64,000 bases of DNA from Schaalia sp. ZJ405. Lineage in GTDB: Bacteria > Actinomycetota > Actinomycetes > Actinomycetales > Actinomycetaceae. The translations under genes were made by a program, and so were the position numbers. The notes below the pieces were generated by a model. The model saw nothing but the letters and a program-made list of their open reading frames with translations. It was not told the origin of the DNA and searched no databases. This document shows, in pieces, positions 21,780-31,326 of this stretch (position 1 is its first letter; each line of letters begins with the position of its first letter). The stretch covers positions 1,674,001 through 1,738,000 of the forward strand of contig NZ_CP064952.1 in the NCBI RefSeq assembly GCF_011038885.2, written 5' to 3'.

Positions 21780-24700
21780 ATGGCTGGTGTTGACATTGGG
21801 GAAGCATGGATCAATATCGTCCCGTCGTTTAAAGGATTCACAAGCAAAATAGGTGAAGAGGTTGGTAAGAACTTCCCACCAGTCACTATTCCCGCACCCA
21901 AAGTCCCTAAAACCTGGGGGAATAAACTTTTCGAGTCGGTCACGCAGTCGGCTAAAAAGTTCGTATCTGGGTTTAGTGACATTCGGGTGGCTGAGTCGGC
22001 TATCTCAGGGGTTGCCGGGGCGCTTGGGGGTCTGACCCGTGCTGCCCTTAACCCTGCGATTCAGTCTTTGGGGAGCTTCTATGCGGGGTTAACCAGCGCG
22101 CAAGCAGCGGCTTCGGCTCTGTCTGGGCGGATGGGTACTCTCGGCGGGCAAGTTCGCACCGCCGCGCTGCGCGCCGCAGCCTCTGTGAGCTTGGCTTTTG
22201 AAGGAATCCATTTGGATGCAGCTCGCGCGTTCTCAAAGATCAGGTCGACAACTAGCCAAGCGTTTTCGAATCTTACGGGAATAGCCCGCAAGGCTGCCGG
22301 TCCGCTTGTTGAGGCTTTTGGTCCGGTTGCCTCGCGTATCGGTAAAAAGTTTGCGCCCGTAGCTTCTTCAGTGGGCGAGTATCTGCGTTCGATCGGGCAG
22401 GCGTTTACTCCGGTTGGATCAAAACTGGTCAACGCCGCAAAAAACGCTGCATCTAACGTGTGTAGCGCCCTTGCTTCTGGCTTGAAAGGTTTGCCTGGGA
22501 TCGCAAAAAACGCCGGGACCAGAGCAGCTCAGGCGCTAGGTAGTGCCCTGAAAAGTGCTGCCACCGCCACGGTAGGTGCAGCTGCCGCGGGGATCGGCTA
22601 CTCCCTGACAGCTGGGTTTAAGCGCCTCAACACCATTGATACTGCTCAAGCGAAACTTCGTGGTTTGGGTAATGACACCAAGGCTGTTGCGTCGATCATG
22701 AAGAACGCAAACGCTGCTGTTAAGGGCACTGCGTTTGGTCTTGGCGATGCCGCCACGGTTGCAGCGTCTGCTGTTGCTGCTGGCATTAAGCCCGGGGGCC
22801 AGCTTGAAGGGGTCTTGAAAACCGTCGCTAACACTGCTGCTGCTGCGGGTATTGGCATGGATGAAATGGGGTCGATCTTCAACAAGGTCGCCACCTCTGG
22901 TGTTGCTTACACTGATGATCTCAATCAGATGGCTGACCGGGGGATCCCCATCTACCAAGCGCTCGCGGATCGTTTGGGAGTGTCCACCTCACAAGTCAAG
23001 AAAATGGCGTCTGAGGGCAAGATCAGTTTCGCTGATTTTGAAGCCGCTGCTTCAGGTGCTGCCGGTCATGTGGCCGCTGAAATGGGCACCACTCTTCCAG
23101 GAGCGTTCGCGAACCTGAAAGCCTCCTTGGGGCGCATCGGAGCGAACCTCGAAAAAGGCTTGTTCCCCAAGATCGCGCCACTCATTCAGGCGGTCACGTC
23201 AGCGCTTGGGCCCTTAGAGGACAAGGCCACAGCGATTGGTGAGGCCATTGGTAACCGTTTGGGGCCGTGGATTGACAAGGCCACCTCGTGGTTTACTCAA
23301 CTAGGTCAAAGCGCCGGCGGCATTCCTGGGGTGTTGGAACGCTTGGGTGGGGTTTTTACGAATCTCAGCGGAATCATCGGTCCTCTCACAGGCGCGTTCG
23401 GCGCATTGGGGATCGGTGGGATTGGCAAGCTCGCATCCTCTATCCCAGGGCTCAGCGGCTTGCTTGGTCCCTTGGGGGGAGCACTAAGATTCTTAGGTGG
23501 ACCCGTTGGGCTACTCGTTGGCGCGTTCGCGGGTCTTGTCGCAGCATCACCGCCACTACAAACCGCCCTGAGTGGCCTCGCCCAAGGCGTGTTCACCACG
23601 TTAGGTACTGTGATTAGCCAACTCGCACCGATCATTGAGCAACTCATGCCGGTCTTAGCGCAGGTAGCAGAAACTATCGGTGGAGCACTAGCTCAGGCGG
23701 TGACAGCTTTGACACCGGTGATCACCCAGATCGTGACGATCCTAGGTGGCGTGGTCGCTCAACTCCTACCCATGCTGATCCCCGTGATCACGCAGATCGC
23801 CGATGTGATCGCCCAAATCATGCCGGTCCTGGTGCAGGTGATCACCCAGATCCTGCCCCCCATCATGACTGTGGTCCAGGCACTCATCCCGGTGCTCATG
23901 CAGGTGGTTAGCGCAGTGATGCAAATCATTGGGGCTCTTGCTCCTCTTTTGCCACCGATCGCCCAGCTCATCGGAGCACTCCTACCACCACTGGTGTCCT
24001 TGTTCTCTGCGGTACTCACCCCAGTTATCCAACTGGCCGGGACGATCATCAGCAATCTCATGCCAGTGATCACCTCGCTAATCAGCGTCCTCAGTGGCCT
24101 CATCCAGTTCGTGACCGGTGTTTTCACGGGCAACTGGTCGGGCGCATGGAATGGCATCAAGCAGGTGTTCTCCGGAATTTGGAACACAATCAAATCACTG
24201 CTATCGGCAGCAATGTCGATCATCTCCTCCCTGATTTCCTCGGCGCTCTCAATCATCTCGGGCGTGTGGAACAGCGTATGGGGGGCCATCAGTGGGTTCT
24301 TTTCCAATATTTGGAACGGCCTCAAATCCGCAGCATCAGCTGGGATCAGCAACGTTGTTTCAACAGTCACGGGCATTAAAGACAAGATCTTCGGATTTTT
24401 CGCAGGTGCCGGATCCTGGCTCCTTGACTCGGGAAAGAAAATCATCCAAGGCCTCATCGACGGCATCGGCAACATGATCAGCGGCGTAACCAACGCAGTT
24501 AGCAACGTCATGCAAGCCGCCCGAAACCTCCTGCCCTTCTCCCCAGCAAAAGAAGGACCATTTTCTGGCAAGGGCTGGACCCTGTACTCGGGCCGGTCAA
24601 TCGTCGAGGCTCTCGCCCAAGGCGTATCCCAACGCGAAAACGCCCTCACCGGGGCTATCGGCAACACCATGTCAGCAGCCCACGACGCGCTCGCGGACTC

Positions 24701-24998
24701 AAACCTGTCCGCAGGGTTCGAGGAAGCGATTGACGCCGGGTGGAATGATGCGCAAGCAAAACTCACTAGTGTCAACGGCTTGTCGGCTGGAGTGGCGATG
24801 GACATGACCGTAAAGAACGCGCGTGACCCGCAGGCCGAGCGTGATGAGCGGATCCTGCGAATGCTTGCTGCGCTTGAATCCATGTTCGGACAAGGAGTGG
24901 ATCTGGCGCTCAACGACCGTGGTGCGCGGGTCATGGCTGGCCGTTTGTCTCCTGCGATGAGCGGGGAGTTTTCACGCATGGCCGTGATGGGGCGTTAA
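21780..24998 (+). CDS. tape measure protein
   Basis: A 1072-residue protein, the largest phage gene, behind AAGGAAAGGGCGGGG. The N-terminus (VDIGEAWINIVPSFKGFTSK) and a conserved TMP segment (GMDEMGSIFNKVATSGVAYT, then DDLNQMADRGIPIYQALADR) are clear. Residues about 600-790 are a hydrophobic heptad region with repeated (M)PVI/LxQV units; NWSGAWNGIKQVFSGIWNTI repeats follow. Length sets tail length; using about 0.15 nm per residue gives roughly 160 nm. No lytic domain is recognised. Confidence 0.95.
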   Translation: MAGVDIGEAWINIVPSFKGFTSKIGEEVGKNFPPVTIPAPKVPKTWGNKLFESVTQSAKKFVSGFSDIRVAESAISGVAGALGGLTRAALNPAIQSLGSFYAGLTSAQAAASALSGRMGTLGGQVRTAALRAAASVSLAFEGIHLDAARAFSKIRSTTSQAFSNLTGIARKAAGPLVEAFGPVASRIGKKFAPVASSVGEYLRSIGQAFTPVGSKLVNAAKNAASNVCSALASGLKGLPGIAKNAGTRAAQALGSALKSAATATVGAAAAGIGYSLTAGFKRLNTIDTAQAKLRGLGNDTKAVASIMKNANAAVKGTAFGLGDAATVAASAVAAGIKPGGQLEGVLKTVANTAAAAGIGMDEMGSIFNKVATSGVAYTDDLNQMADRGIPIYQALADRLGVSTSQVKKMASEGKISFADFEAAASGAAGHVAAEMGTTLPGAFANLKASLGRIGANLEKGLFPKIAPLIQAVTSALGPLEDKATAIGEAIGNRLGPWIDKATSWFTQLGQSAGGIPGVLERLGGVFTNLSGIIGPLTGAFGALGIGGIGKLASSIPGLSGLLGPLGGALRFLGGPVGLLVGAFAGLVAASPPLQTALSGLAQGVFTTLGTVISQLAPIIEQLMPVLAQVAETIGGALAQAVTALTPVITQIVTILGGVVAQLLPMLIPVITQIADVIAQIMPVLVQVITQILPPIMTVVQALIPVLMQVVSAVMQIIGALAPLLPPIAQLIGALLPPLVSLFSAVLTPVIQLAGTIISNLMPVITSLISVLSGLIQFVTGVFTGNWSGAWNGIKQVFSGIWNTIKSLLSAAMSIISSLISSALSIISGVWNSVWGAISGFFSNIWNGLKSAASAGISNVVSTVTGIKDKIFGFFAGAGSWLLDSGKKIIQGLIDGIGNMISGVTNAVSNVMQAARNLLPFSPAKEGPFSGKGWTLYSGRSIVEALAQGVSQRENALTGAIGNTMSAAHDALADSNLSAGFEEAIDAGWNDAQAKLTSVNGLSAGVAMDMTVKNARDPQAERDERILRMLAALESMFGQGVDLALNDRGARVMAGRLSPAMSGEFSRMAVMGR

Positions 24999-25024
24999 CC
25001 CAAAAGAAAGTGGGGTTAGTTGTT

Positions 25025-25804
25025 ATGAGTTGGGAGCAGAGATTCAAACCCGCCGGGCTTGAGGGGTTGATGATCAACGATCGGCCTATTGAAGAGCTGG
25101 GAGTCGGTGTGGAGTCGGCGGGGGTTTCTACTGGGAGGGCGGACCCCCGCCTTCAGTATCAGACGGTTCCGGGCGTTGATTCAACGGTTGATCAAACACT
25201 CGTCGGCTCTACAGGATTAGCGTTCGTGGACCGCCGGGAAATCACGATCAACATTTACACGGTGGGCTCTGCGCATGACATTGTGGCTGTGAAAACCCTT
25301 ATCGGGGGCCTCCACGGAGGCGTGGTTTCAATCTCGTGGAGGAACCTACCTGGCACTTATGAGGGCCGCTTGAGTGTTGGAGAGTGGATAGACCTGGTGA
25401 CCCGGCGGGGGGAAACCGCCTCCCGTGCGACATTGACGGTTAACGCAGGCCCACTGTGCGTAGGCAAAGAAGAACGGATCAGGCTCAGCACCGGAGAGAA
25501 CGCGGTTAGGGTTGGCGGGAATCGGCCCGTGTGGCCCAGGTTTGAACTCAGCCTCACCGGCTACTCCAAGGCGGTCAGAGTCCTTGACTACGCAGGCAGG
25601 TTCGTGGAATTTACCTCATCGTCAACGATGACCGGTAGTGCAGTATTCGATTTGGATCCCATGAAACGGGTAACGAGGATCAATTCGAACCACCGGGCAA
25701 TGACGCTTGCGTCTACACCTTTTGCTTTGAATCCGGGAATGAATCAGCTCATGGTTTCCGGAGCCTCAGGGACACTCTCATACAGGCCAGCCTATTACCT
25801 CTAG
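25025..25804 (+). CDS. distal tail protein (Dit-like)
   Basis: A 259-residue protein from the ATG at 25025; a GTG at 25010 is in frame but its ribosome binding site is no better. RPIEELGVGVESAGVSTGRA and VDQTLVGSTGLAFVDRREIT fit the N-terminal ring domain of Dit/phage tail family proteins, and the C-terminal half is a beta-sandwich-like domain. Its place between tape measure and the next tail protein is canonical for the baseplate hub. Confidence 0.8.
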   Translation: MSWEQRFKPAGLEGLMINDRPIEELGVGVESAGVSTGRADPRLQYQTVPGVDSTVDQTLVGSTGLAFVDRREITINIYTVGSAHDIVAVKTLIGGLHGGVVSISWRNLPGTYEGRLSVGEWIDLVTRRGETASRATLTVNAGPLCVGKEERIRLSTGENAVRVGGNRPVWPRFELSLTGYSKAVRVLDYAGRFVEFTSSSTMTGSAVFDLDPMKRVTRINSNHRAMTLASTPFALNPGMNQLMVSGASGTLSYRPAYYL

Positions 25805-25819
25805 AAAGGGTGGGGGCAT

Positions 25820-27775
25820 ATGCGTTTTGCTGTAAACGATAGGTGGGGGAACACCCTTCGAGATCTCTCCACGGTGATGTCAGCTGTGAGAACACGCGGC
25901 GTGGATGCGACAGACACGTTGGATGTGACCTGCGCGGAAGCCATCGAAAAAGGCCAGCGACTCCTCATTGTTGACTCAATGGACCGGGTTGGTGAATACA
26001 TTGTCCAATCAACTAAAACCACTCGGGGTGAGGCTCTGCCATTCACTATCGCGTACTGCGCGTCTTCAGTGTCAGAGCTGGCGTTGACGTTCATCGACGA
26101 GAAAAGGAACCGACAGGCAACCGCGACAGCGTGCCTGACGAAAGCCCTGGAGGGCACAAGGTGGAGGGTTGGGACGGTTGAATCACCCACCACGACACAG
26201 GCGGCTAATATTTCGTTCTACCACGTGTCCGCGTTGGAAGCGGTCAACAAGGTCGCCGAAACCTTCGGCCTTGAAATCGAAACCTCCTACGCCCTCGCTG
26301 AGGATGGAATCACCGTTGCGACACGGCGAATTAACTTGCGTCGCCGTAGGGGCACTGCGACGGTTTCACGCCGCTTCGAATACGGCCGTGACCTTCTTGA
26401 GATTGAACGCACGATCGACCCCGAAGATGTCGTCACTCGCCTATACCCGTTTGGCAGAGGCGTTGAGGAAACTGATTCTGAAGGGAACGCGACCGGAGGA
26501 TATTCACGCAAGATCGACATCTCAAGTGTCAACTCCGGACGTAAATACATTGAGGACACCGAAGCGACGAGGCTGTGGGGGGTCACCGGCCCCGACGGTC
26601 GCACTCTCCCAGCCGACGGCATCGTGGAATTTTCTGAATGCGAGGAACCCGCAGAACTCCTCTCCCTTGCACGCAAGCACCTCACCCAGGTGTCTAAACC
26701 TAAAGTGTCATACACGGCAACTGTTGCCGCGTTGGCAGCCGCGGGCATGAACGCTGACGGCGTGGACATCGGCGACGAAGTCCACATCGTTGACACCACG
26801 TTCGATGAGCCGCTGCGCTTGCAAGGCCGGGTCCTTGAAATCGAAGAGGATCTTGTTGCAGGACTAGGAGAAGCGAAGATTACGCTGGGGAACATTCGGC
26901 AGTCCTACACGCAGATGATGGCAGCCCGGGCGCAGGCTCTCGATGGTCTCGTTTCTCGCGCTGGAACGTGGGATGCTGCCGCCGCGGGGTCTTCAGCCTA
27001 CATTGACCGAATCATTGAGCGGATCAACGAGATCATGAACGCCACCGGCGGCTACACCTACCTTGTTCCCGGTGAAGGAATCTACGTGTACGACCGTCCC
27101 AAAGAACAACGCCCCACCAAATGCATTCACATCGGCGGCGGGTTCTGGCGTATCGCGAACTCTAAAAAATCCAACGGCGAATGGAACTGGCGCAACATGG
27201 CATCCGGGGATGGGATTTTCGCTGACACGATCCACGCGGGCACCATCCGCGGCGGAGCGTCAGCGTGGAACCTCGAAACCGGTGAAATCACCTTTAACAA
27301 GGGGATGATCAAAGGCGGGTCCAGCTCATGGAATCTCAACACTGGGAAACTCATCACCGTAGGCATGCAAGCCTCCAGCATCACCGCTCAGGGAGTATTC
27401 GAGTGTGGATCAACCAACGCCTACGGGATCCGGCTCAACACCACCGGGCAGATGGCCGGGTATTGGAAAGGCGAGAAAGTCGGCTATATCGACTACTCCA
27501 CAGAGGTTTACGACATCACCAACCCGTCAACCAAGTGGCACGGAATGCAGCTGCAATCCAAGGAGATCATCAGGATCTCTACCCCGAAGATCTCAGTCGC
27601 AGCCACAAGCGACACATCCGAGGTCTCGACTGCAACCTTCACGGGGACGATCACGCAACCGGTGGTTACCTCAATCACCTACGGCGCTAACGGTCACCAG
27701 ACTCACCACTACGGCAATCTCAGGCTGACGTTCATTAACGGTCTACTCACCTCCTACTCCACGATCGACAAATAG
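25820..27775 (+). CDS. tail-associated baseplate protein (Tal/gp37-like)
   Basis: A 651-residue protein. The N-terminal 370 residues (FAVNDRWGNTLRDLSTVMSA, VTRLYPFGRGVEETDSEGN, then VDIGDEVHIVDTTFDEPLRL) match Prophage_tail/gp37-like hub proteins. A helix (about 370-410) and a beta-rich C-terminal fibre-like region follow, with repeated GTIRGGASAWNLETGEITFN and KGGSSSWNLNTGKLITVG. No peptidase motif is clear. It forms the tail tip and may position the receptor-binding protein encoded downstream. Confidence 0.82.
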   Translation: MRFAVNDRWGNTLRDLSTVMSAVRTRGVDATDTLDVTCAEAIEKGQRLLIVDSMDRVGEYIVQSTKTTRGEALPFTIAYCASSVSELALTFIDEKRNRQATATACLTKALEGTRWRVGTVESPTTTQAANISFYHVSALEAVNKVAETFGLEIETSYALAEDGITVATRRINLRRRRGTATVSRRFEYGRDLLEIERTIDPEDVVTRLYPFGRGVEETDSEGNATGGYSRKIDISSVNSGRKYIEDTEATRLWGVTGPDGRTLPADGIVEFSECEEPAELLSLARKHLTQVSKPKVSYTATVAALAAAGMNADGVDIGDEVHIVDTTFDEPLRLQGRVLEIEEDLVAGLGEAKITLGNIRQSYTQMMAARAQALDGLVSRAGTWDAAAAGSSAYIDRIIERINEIMNATGGYTYLVPGEGIYVYDRPKEQRPTKCIHIGGGFWRIANSKKSNGEWNWRNMASGDGIFADTIHAGTIRGGASAWNLETGEITFNKGMIKGGSSSWNLNTGKLITVGMQASSITAQGVFECGSTNAYGIRLNTTGQMAGYWKGEKVGYIDYSTEVYDITNPSTKWHGMQLQSKEIIRISTPKISVAATSDTSEVSTATFTGTITQPVVTSITYGANGHQTHHYGNLRLTFINGLLTSYSTIDK

Positions 27776-27792
27776 GAAGGAAAACCCCCCTT

Positions 27793-28026
27793 ATGAAAGC
27801 TAACCCTGTGGTCGTGTACTGGCTGCACGACGTTTTGTCCCGCAGTGAAGAAATGATCACCTCCTACAACATCGCCGACCTGCGTGAGGCCACAGCAAGG
27901 ATCGGGAGGCTGGTGGTCGCTGAAAGAGCTGACGGTACACGCGAGATCATCACCGACCTAAACACCGTGTCCGACCCAGCGATCGCTAACACGCACGCAG
28001 CCAGCCGACCTGTCATTGAGGAGTAA
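27793..28026 (+). CDS. small baseplate-region hypothetical protein
   Basis: A 77-residue protein from ATG behind AGGAAGGAAA. It contains VVVYWLHDVLSRSEEMITSY and a short beta-type core. No recognised family. It is co-transcribed between the hub and the BppU-like gene, so a structural or assembly role is likely. Confidence 0.55.
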   Translation: MKANPVVVYWLHDVLSRSEEMITSYNIADLREATARIGRLVVAERADGTREIITDLNTVSDPAIANTHAASRPVIEE

Positions 28027-28030
28027 GAAC

Positions 28031-29398
28031 ATGGCTTTGGATGTATTCCGCACAATCGATGTTGAGATTTCAACCGCCAACGATTACGTTCCACCGATCC
28101 GACTTTCAGGTGGGGACCACAATGGCCGCTACCTGAGAGTCAAGCTCTGGAACGGGTCCTCGCCAGCCCAATCCACTGGTCTGACAGCCCGCCTGCTGTT
28201 CAACCCCTGTGACGGATCATCTGGTGGTTATGTGACAATGACAGCCGTGTCCGGGCAAGAAACCGCATGTTGGCAAGCCCCCATCCCCACCGAAGCTCTC
28301 ACTGGAACATCCGCTCGCCTCGCCGTCCAAATCGTCCAAGGCCAAGACCTCTTATGTACGCGGGTCATTGAAGCGTCAATTGATTCACCCATTATCCGCA
28401 CAGACGCCCAGCCAGCCAGAAACGCGCTCAGTGAATTCTTCGACGCAGTTGACCGCGTCGGAAACGTCACTGAAAACGCACAAACAGCTGAAGCCGCCAG
28501 AGCCAAGGCTGAGGCTAAGCGGGTGGAGGAAGAAAACCGGCGGGCATCAGCGGAGTCCGGGCGCGTCAACGCGGAAAATCAACGTATATCGGCTGAAAAC
28601 AATCGCGGGTTCAACGAGACAAGCAGGACCAACGCGGAAACCCAACGCGCCTTGGCGGAAACCGCACGTGAATCTGCGGAAGCCCAACGCCGTGAGGCTG
28701 AGTCCGAGCGGGAAAAAAAGGAAAAATCCCGTGCCAGCACTGAAGCCGCGCGCGCGACAGCTGAGCGGCTGCGCGATGAACAGCAAGCGCGCAATAACGC
28801 CGACCAGGTCAAAAACAACCGCGATGCCAAAGACATCCAAGCCAAAATCATCCAAGAATGCAAAAATCACTTCGCACCCTTGTCCCACCAGCACTCCGCT
28901 GGGGACATCACCTCCGGGACCCTCCCGGTATCGCGTGGTGGTCTCGGCATCGAATCACCGATGGAAGCACGGGCAGCACGGCAATCCATTGGAGCGGCTT
29001 CACAGGAGGAGCTAGAAGACCTACGGAACTCACTCGGGTCGGGAGAGTCTACCCCTTGGGAAACCCTGCCGCTGGGAGATGGTTGGGCACCCATTAATGG
29101 TCAGACACCGCGTATCCGTAAAGTAAACGGCCTGGTGTGTATCGACGGTGTTGTTATGCAAGCAGGCGGCGGGGTTGTTGCTTATGTTGCGACAATCCCA
29201 CCCGCATATCTTCCCTCTTCTGGGGAGCAGGTGATCGGGGTAACTCTCACGAGGGCCACATTCGATAGTTCCCTCTCCAAAAACATGAACATAGTCATCT
29301 CCGCTGAATCAGGAAACCTCTTCCTCGACGAACCAACCAGCACGGAATTCGGCATTGGGTGGGCTATCCCCCTGACTGCGACCTACGCGCCGAGGTAA
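28031..29398 (+). CDS. BppU-like receptor-binding/baseplate upper protein
   Basis: A 455-residue protein from the ATG at 28031 behind GAGGAGT. Residues about 1-120 look like the BppU N-terminal Ig-like domain (VRFDG-type pattern, here RVKLWNGSSPAQSTGLTARL). Residues about 150-270 are a long coiled coil with recurrent AE(x)NR and ETAR units. HFAPLSHQHSAGDITSGTLP and VSRGGLG form a typical fibre hinge, and the last about 110 residues are the C-terminal head. It probably adheres to the host envelope. It overlaps no neighbour. Confidence 0.85.
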   Translation: MALDVFRTIDVEISTANDYVPPIRLSGGDHNGRYLRVKLWNGSSPAQSTGLTARLLFNPCDGSSGGYVTMTAVSGQETACWQAPIPTEALTGTSARLAVQIVQGQDLLCTRVIEASIDSPIIRTDAQPARNALSEFFDAVDRVGNVTENAQTAEAARAKAEAKRVEEENRRASAESGRVNAENQRISAENNRGFNETSRTNAETQRALAETARESAEAQRREAESEREKKEKSRASTEAARATAERLRDEQQARNNADQVKNNRDAKDIQAKIIQECKNHFAPLSHQHSAGDITSGTLPVSRGGLGIESPMEARAARQSIGAASQEELEDLRNSLGSGESTPWETLPLGDGWAPINGQTPRIRKVNGLVCIDGVVMQAGGGVVAYVATIPPAYLPSSGEQVIGVTLTRATFDSSLSKNMNIVISAESGNLFLDEPTSTEFGIGWAIPLTATYAPR

Positions 29399-29418
29399 CC
29401 CGACAGCAGCACGTTTCA

Positions 29419-29450
29419 CCCCCAACCCCCACAGTGTTGGGGGATTTTTT
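29419..29450 (+). terminator. rho-independent terminator
   Basis: CCCCCAAC (29419-29426) pairs with GTTGGGGG (29436-29443), then ATTTTTT. It ends the tail operon before the lysis genes. Confidence 0.9.
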
Positions 29451-29479
29451 ATACCCCACACGATCAAAGGAGAAAACAC

Positions 29480-30427
29480 ATGTACGCATACGAGACGGGC
29501 ATGAACTCGCCCGCCTACACGCACGGCCGCCCAGGCGTGGGCAAGCCACAGTTCATCGTCTTGCACCATTGGGGAGCACTGGGACAACTGTTCGCCAACG
29601 TCCTGGCGTTCCTTTGCAGGCCAGGGGCTGACACGTCCGCACACTACGTCGTCGAGAAAGGCAAGGTCGCCTGCATTGTCGATCCTGACGACACGGCCTG
29701 GCACGCTGGAAACTGGGACGCGAACCTTCGAGGCATCGGCATCGAGTGCCGCCCAGAGATGGACAAGGCTGATTTCGAGACTGTCGCCGAACTCATCGCA
29801 GAGCTTCGCCACGCCTACGGGCCACTCCCCCTGCGCATCCACAAGGAATTCTTCGCCACCGCATGCCCAGGACGATGGGAAGCGCAACGCTCCGCGCTCG
29901 ATGCCCGCGCGAACGCTCTCATGAAAGGCGCAAAGACTGCCGCAGCGGCCTCGGTGTCTAAGCCCGCTGCGAGTAAAGGCCCGAACTATGAGGCTCTTGC
30001 CGATGCGGTGATCCGCGGGGAATACGGGTCCGGTGAAGAACGCATGCGACGCTTGGGCAACGCCTACGCCAGGGTCCAAGCAATCGTCAATGCCAGGCTT
30101 CTTGGTGGCCAGCCCACGCCAACACCCCTGCCTGCGAAGCCAGCAGGCGCAAACATCGACGCCCTCGCCAAAGCGGTCATCCGCGGCGAATACGGCACAG
30201 GCGATGCGCGCCGCCAAAAACTCGGCAACCTCTACGACCAGGTCCAAGCCCGCGTCAACCAAATCCTCGGCGCGGGAGCAACCGCACACCGTGCAGGCGC
30301 AAACATCGATGCTCTCGCCGATGCGGTCATTCGCGGCGAATACGGCAACGGGGACGAACGCCGAGTCCGACTCGGCGCGAACTTCGCGGCCGTCCAAGCC
30401 CGCGTCAACCAGAAACTTGCGGCGTGA
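29480..30427 (+). CDS. endolysin: N-acetylmuramoyl-L-alanine amidase with three CW_7 repeats
   Basis: A 315-residue protein behind AAAGGAG. The N-terminal Amidase_2/PGRP-like domain (about 20-145) has H29/H30, H75 and the HKEFFATACPG motif with H121 and C129 for zinc. Three CW_7 (Cpl-7-type) wall-binding repeats follow at about 170-206, 225-262 and 274-311, each with AD/KAVIRGEYG and GN. It cleaves the amide bond between MurNAc and L-Ala. There is no signal peptide, so it depends on the holin. Confidence 0.95.
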   Translation: MYAYETGMNSPAYTHGRPGVGKPQFIVLHHWGALGQLFANVLAFLCRPGADTSAHYVVEKGKVACIVDPDDTAWHAGNWDANLRGIGIECRPEMDKADFETVAELIAELRHAYGPLPLRIHKEFFATACPGRWEAQRSALDARANALMKGAKTAAAASVSKPAASKGPNYEALADAVIRGEYGSGEERMRRLGNAYARVQAIVNARLLGGQPTPTPLPAKPAGANIDALAKAVIRGEYGTGDARRQKLGNLYDQVQARVNQILGAGATAHRAGANIDALADAVIRGEYGNGDERRVRLGANFAAVQARVNQKLAA

Positions 30428-30437
30428 AGGAGGGACC

Positions 30438-30773
30438 ATGCTCGGTATCGATTTTGACCCGCTCATCACATCCGGTGCTGTGGGGGTGCTTGCGACAGTA
30501 TTGCAGGCGGTGTTTGATCAGCCCAGGTTCACGGCGACGCATCGGCGTCTCATCGCCCTAGGGCTTGGACTGGTCTTATCTGTGGTTATTTGGTGGGCGG
30601 GAGCCTACCCCGCGTCCTGGCAGCTCATCGCAACCCAAGCGTCCGTGGTTATTGCGTCCGCTGCGGCGGCTTTCACCATCCTCAAGCAGGTTGGGGTGAT
30701 CGACTGGATCGGACACGTCACCCCAGGCGGTGAGGCCTACACGCCCAAGCATCGAGAAGGTGACGCGGATTGA
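30438..30773 (+). CDS. holin-like membrane protein
   Basis: A 111-residue protein behind GAAGGAGGG. Hydrophobic segments at about 10-27, 40-58 and 65-85 (LIALGLGLVLSVVIWWAGAY, ATQASVVIASAAAAFTILKQ) suggest three membrane passes, with a charged C-terminus. Position immediately after the endolysin gene is typical of actinophage holins. Confidence 0.8.
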   Translation: MLGIDFDPLITSGAVGVLATVLQAVFDQPRFTATHRRLIALGLGLVLSVVIWWAGAYPASWQLIATQASVVIASAAAAFTILKQVGVIDWIGHVTPGGEAYTPKHREGDAD

Positions 30774-31255
30774 TAACGGCCCTAAATCCGGTATTCGATT
30801 TCTTCACCGACCCAAGGCTTGCCACCGAGCTGGTCTCCCTCGGTGTAGTCATCATCGGTGTGGTCAAGCTGTTTTTTGTTGGGCTTGAAAAGCGGATGAC
30901 TTCTCGTCTGTCAGCGATCCACAAAACCGCAGGAGACGGAGCCAGGGCCGCTGAAACCGCGAAAGAACAGACCACCAACAGTCACGGGACAAACTTGCGT
31001 GATGACCTAGACGAGGTGAAGAAAATCGCCCAAAATGCCCTCAACAACACCGCTCAGATCATGGAGCGTCAAGAATCAGACGCAGACCTGGACGAGCACC
31101 GATTCCGCAGGCTCGAATCCCAAGTCGATGGCGTACGCGACGATCAGAGGAGCCTGACTGAATCGGCGGCGCGAGAACACCAGATCATCCACGCAAGAAT
31201 CGACGACGTGAAAGGAGTCTGCCCCGCCTTTCAACACGGCAACACATCATGCTGA
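30770..31255 (+). CDS. DUF2746-like membrane/coiled-coil protein of the lysis module
   Basis: A 161-residue protein from TTG overlapping the holin stop. There is one transmembrane segment (LVSLGVVIIGVVKLFFVGLE), then a charged coiled coil with HGTNLRDDLDEVKKIAQNAL, the signature of DUF2746 proteins found in lysis modules of actinophages, and a C-terminal helix. It may act with the holin or be a second holin/antiholin; the sequence does not say which. Confidence 0.75.
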   Translation: MITALNPVFDFFTDPRLATELVSLGVVIIGVVKLFFVGLEKRMTSRLSAIHKTAGDGARAAETAKEQTTNSHGTNLRDDLDEVKKIAQNALNNTAQIMERQESDADLDEHRFRRLESQVDGVRDDQRSLTESAAREHQIIHARIDDVKGVCPAFQHGNTSC

Positions 31256-31262
31256 CAAACAC

Positions 31263-31310
31263 CCCGCCCCACCCAGGCAACTAACAGCTTGGGTGGGGCG
31301 GGTTTCGTGT
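31263..31310 (+). terminator. strong rho-independent terminator after lysis genes
   Basis: A perfect 12-bp stem: CCCGCCCCACCC (31263-31274) with GGGTGGGGCGGG (31291-31302), followed by TTTCGT. It ends rightward phage transcription, before the leftward integrase operon. Confidence 0.9.
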
Positions 31311-31326
31311 ATTCGAAGAGCGGATC

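Noticed and set aside
23759..24979. Long leftward open frame (about 400 codons) opposite the tape measure gene
   Set aside because: Antisense of the repetitive tape measure; low-complexity product without ribosome site or domain.
29309..30469. Leftward open frame of about 386 codons opposite the endolysin gene
   Set aside because: Shadow of a high-GC gene; crosses a strong terminator and has no domain.
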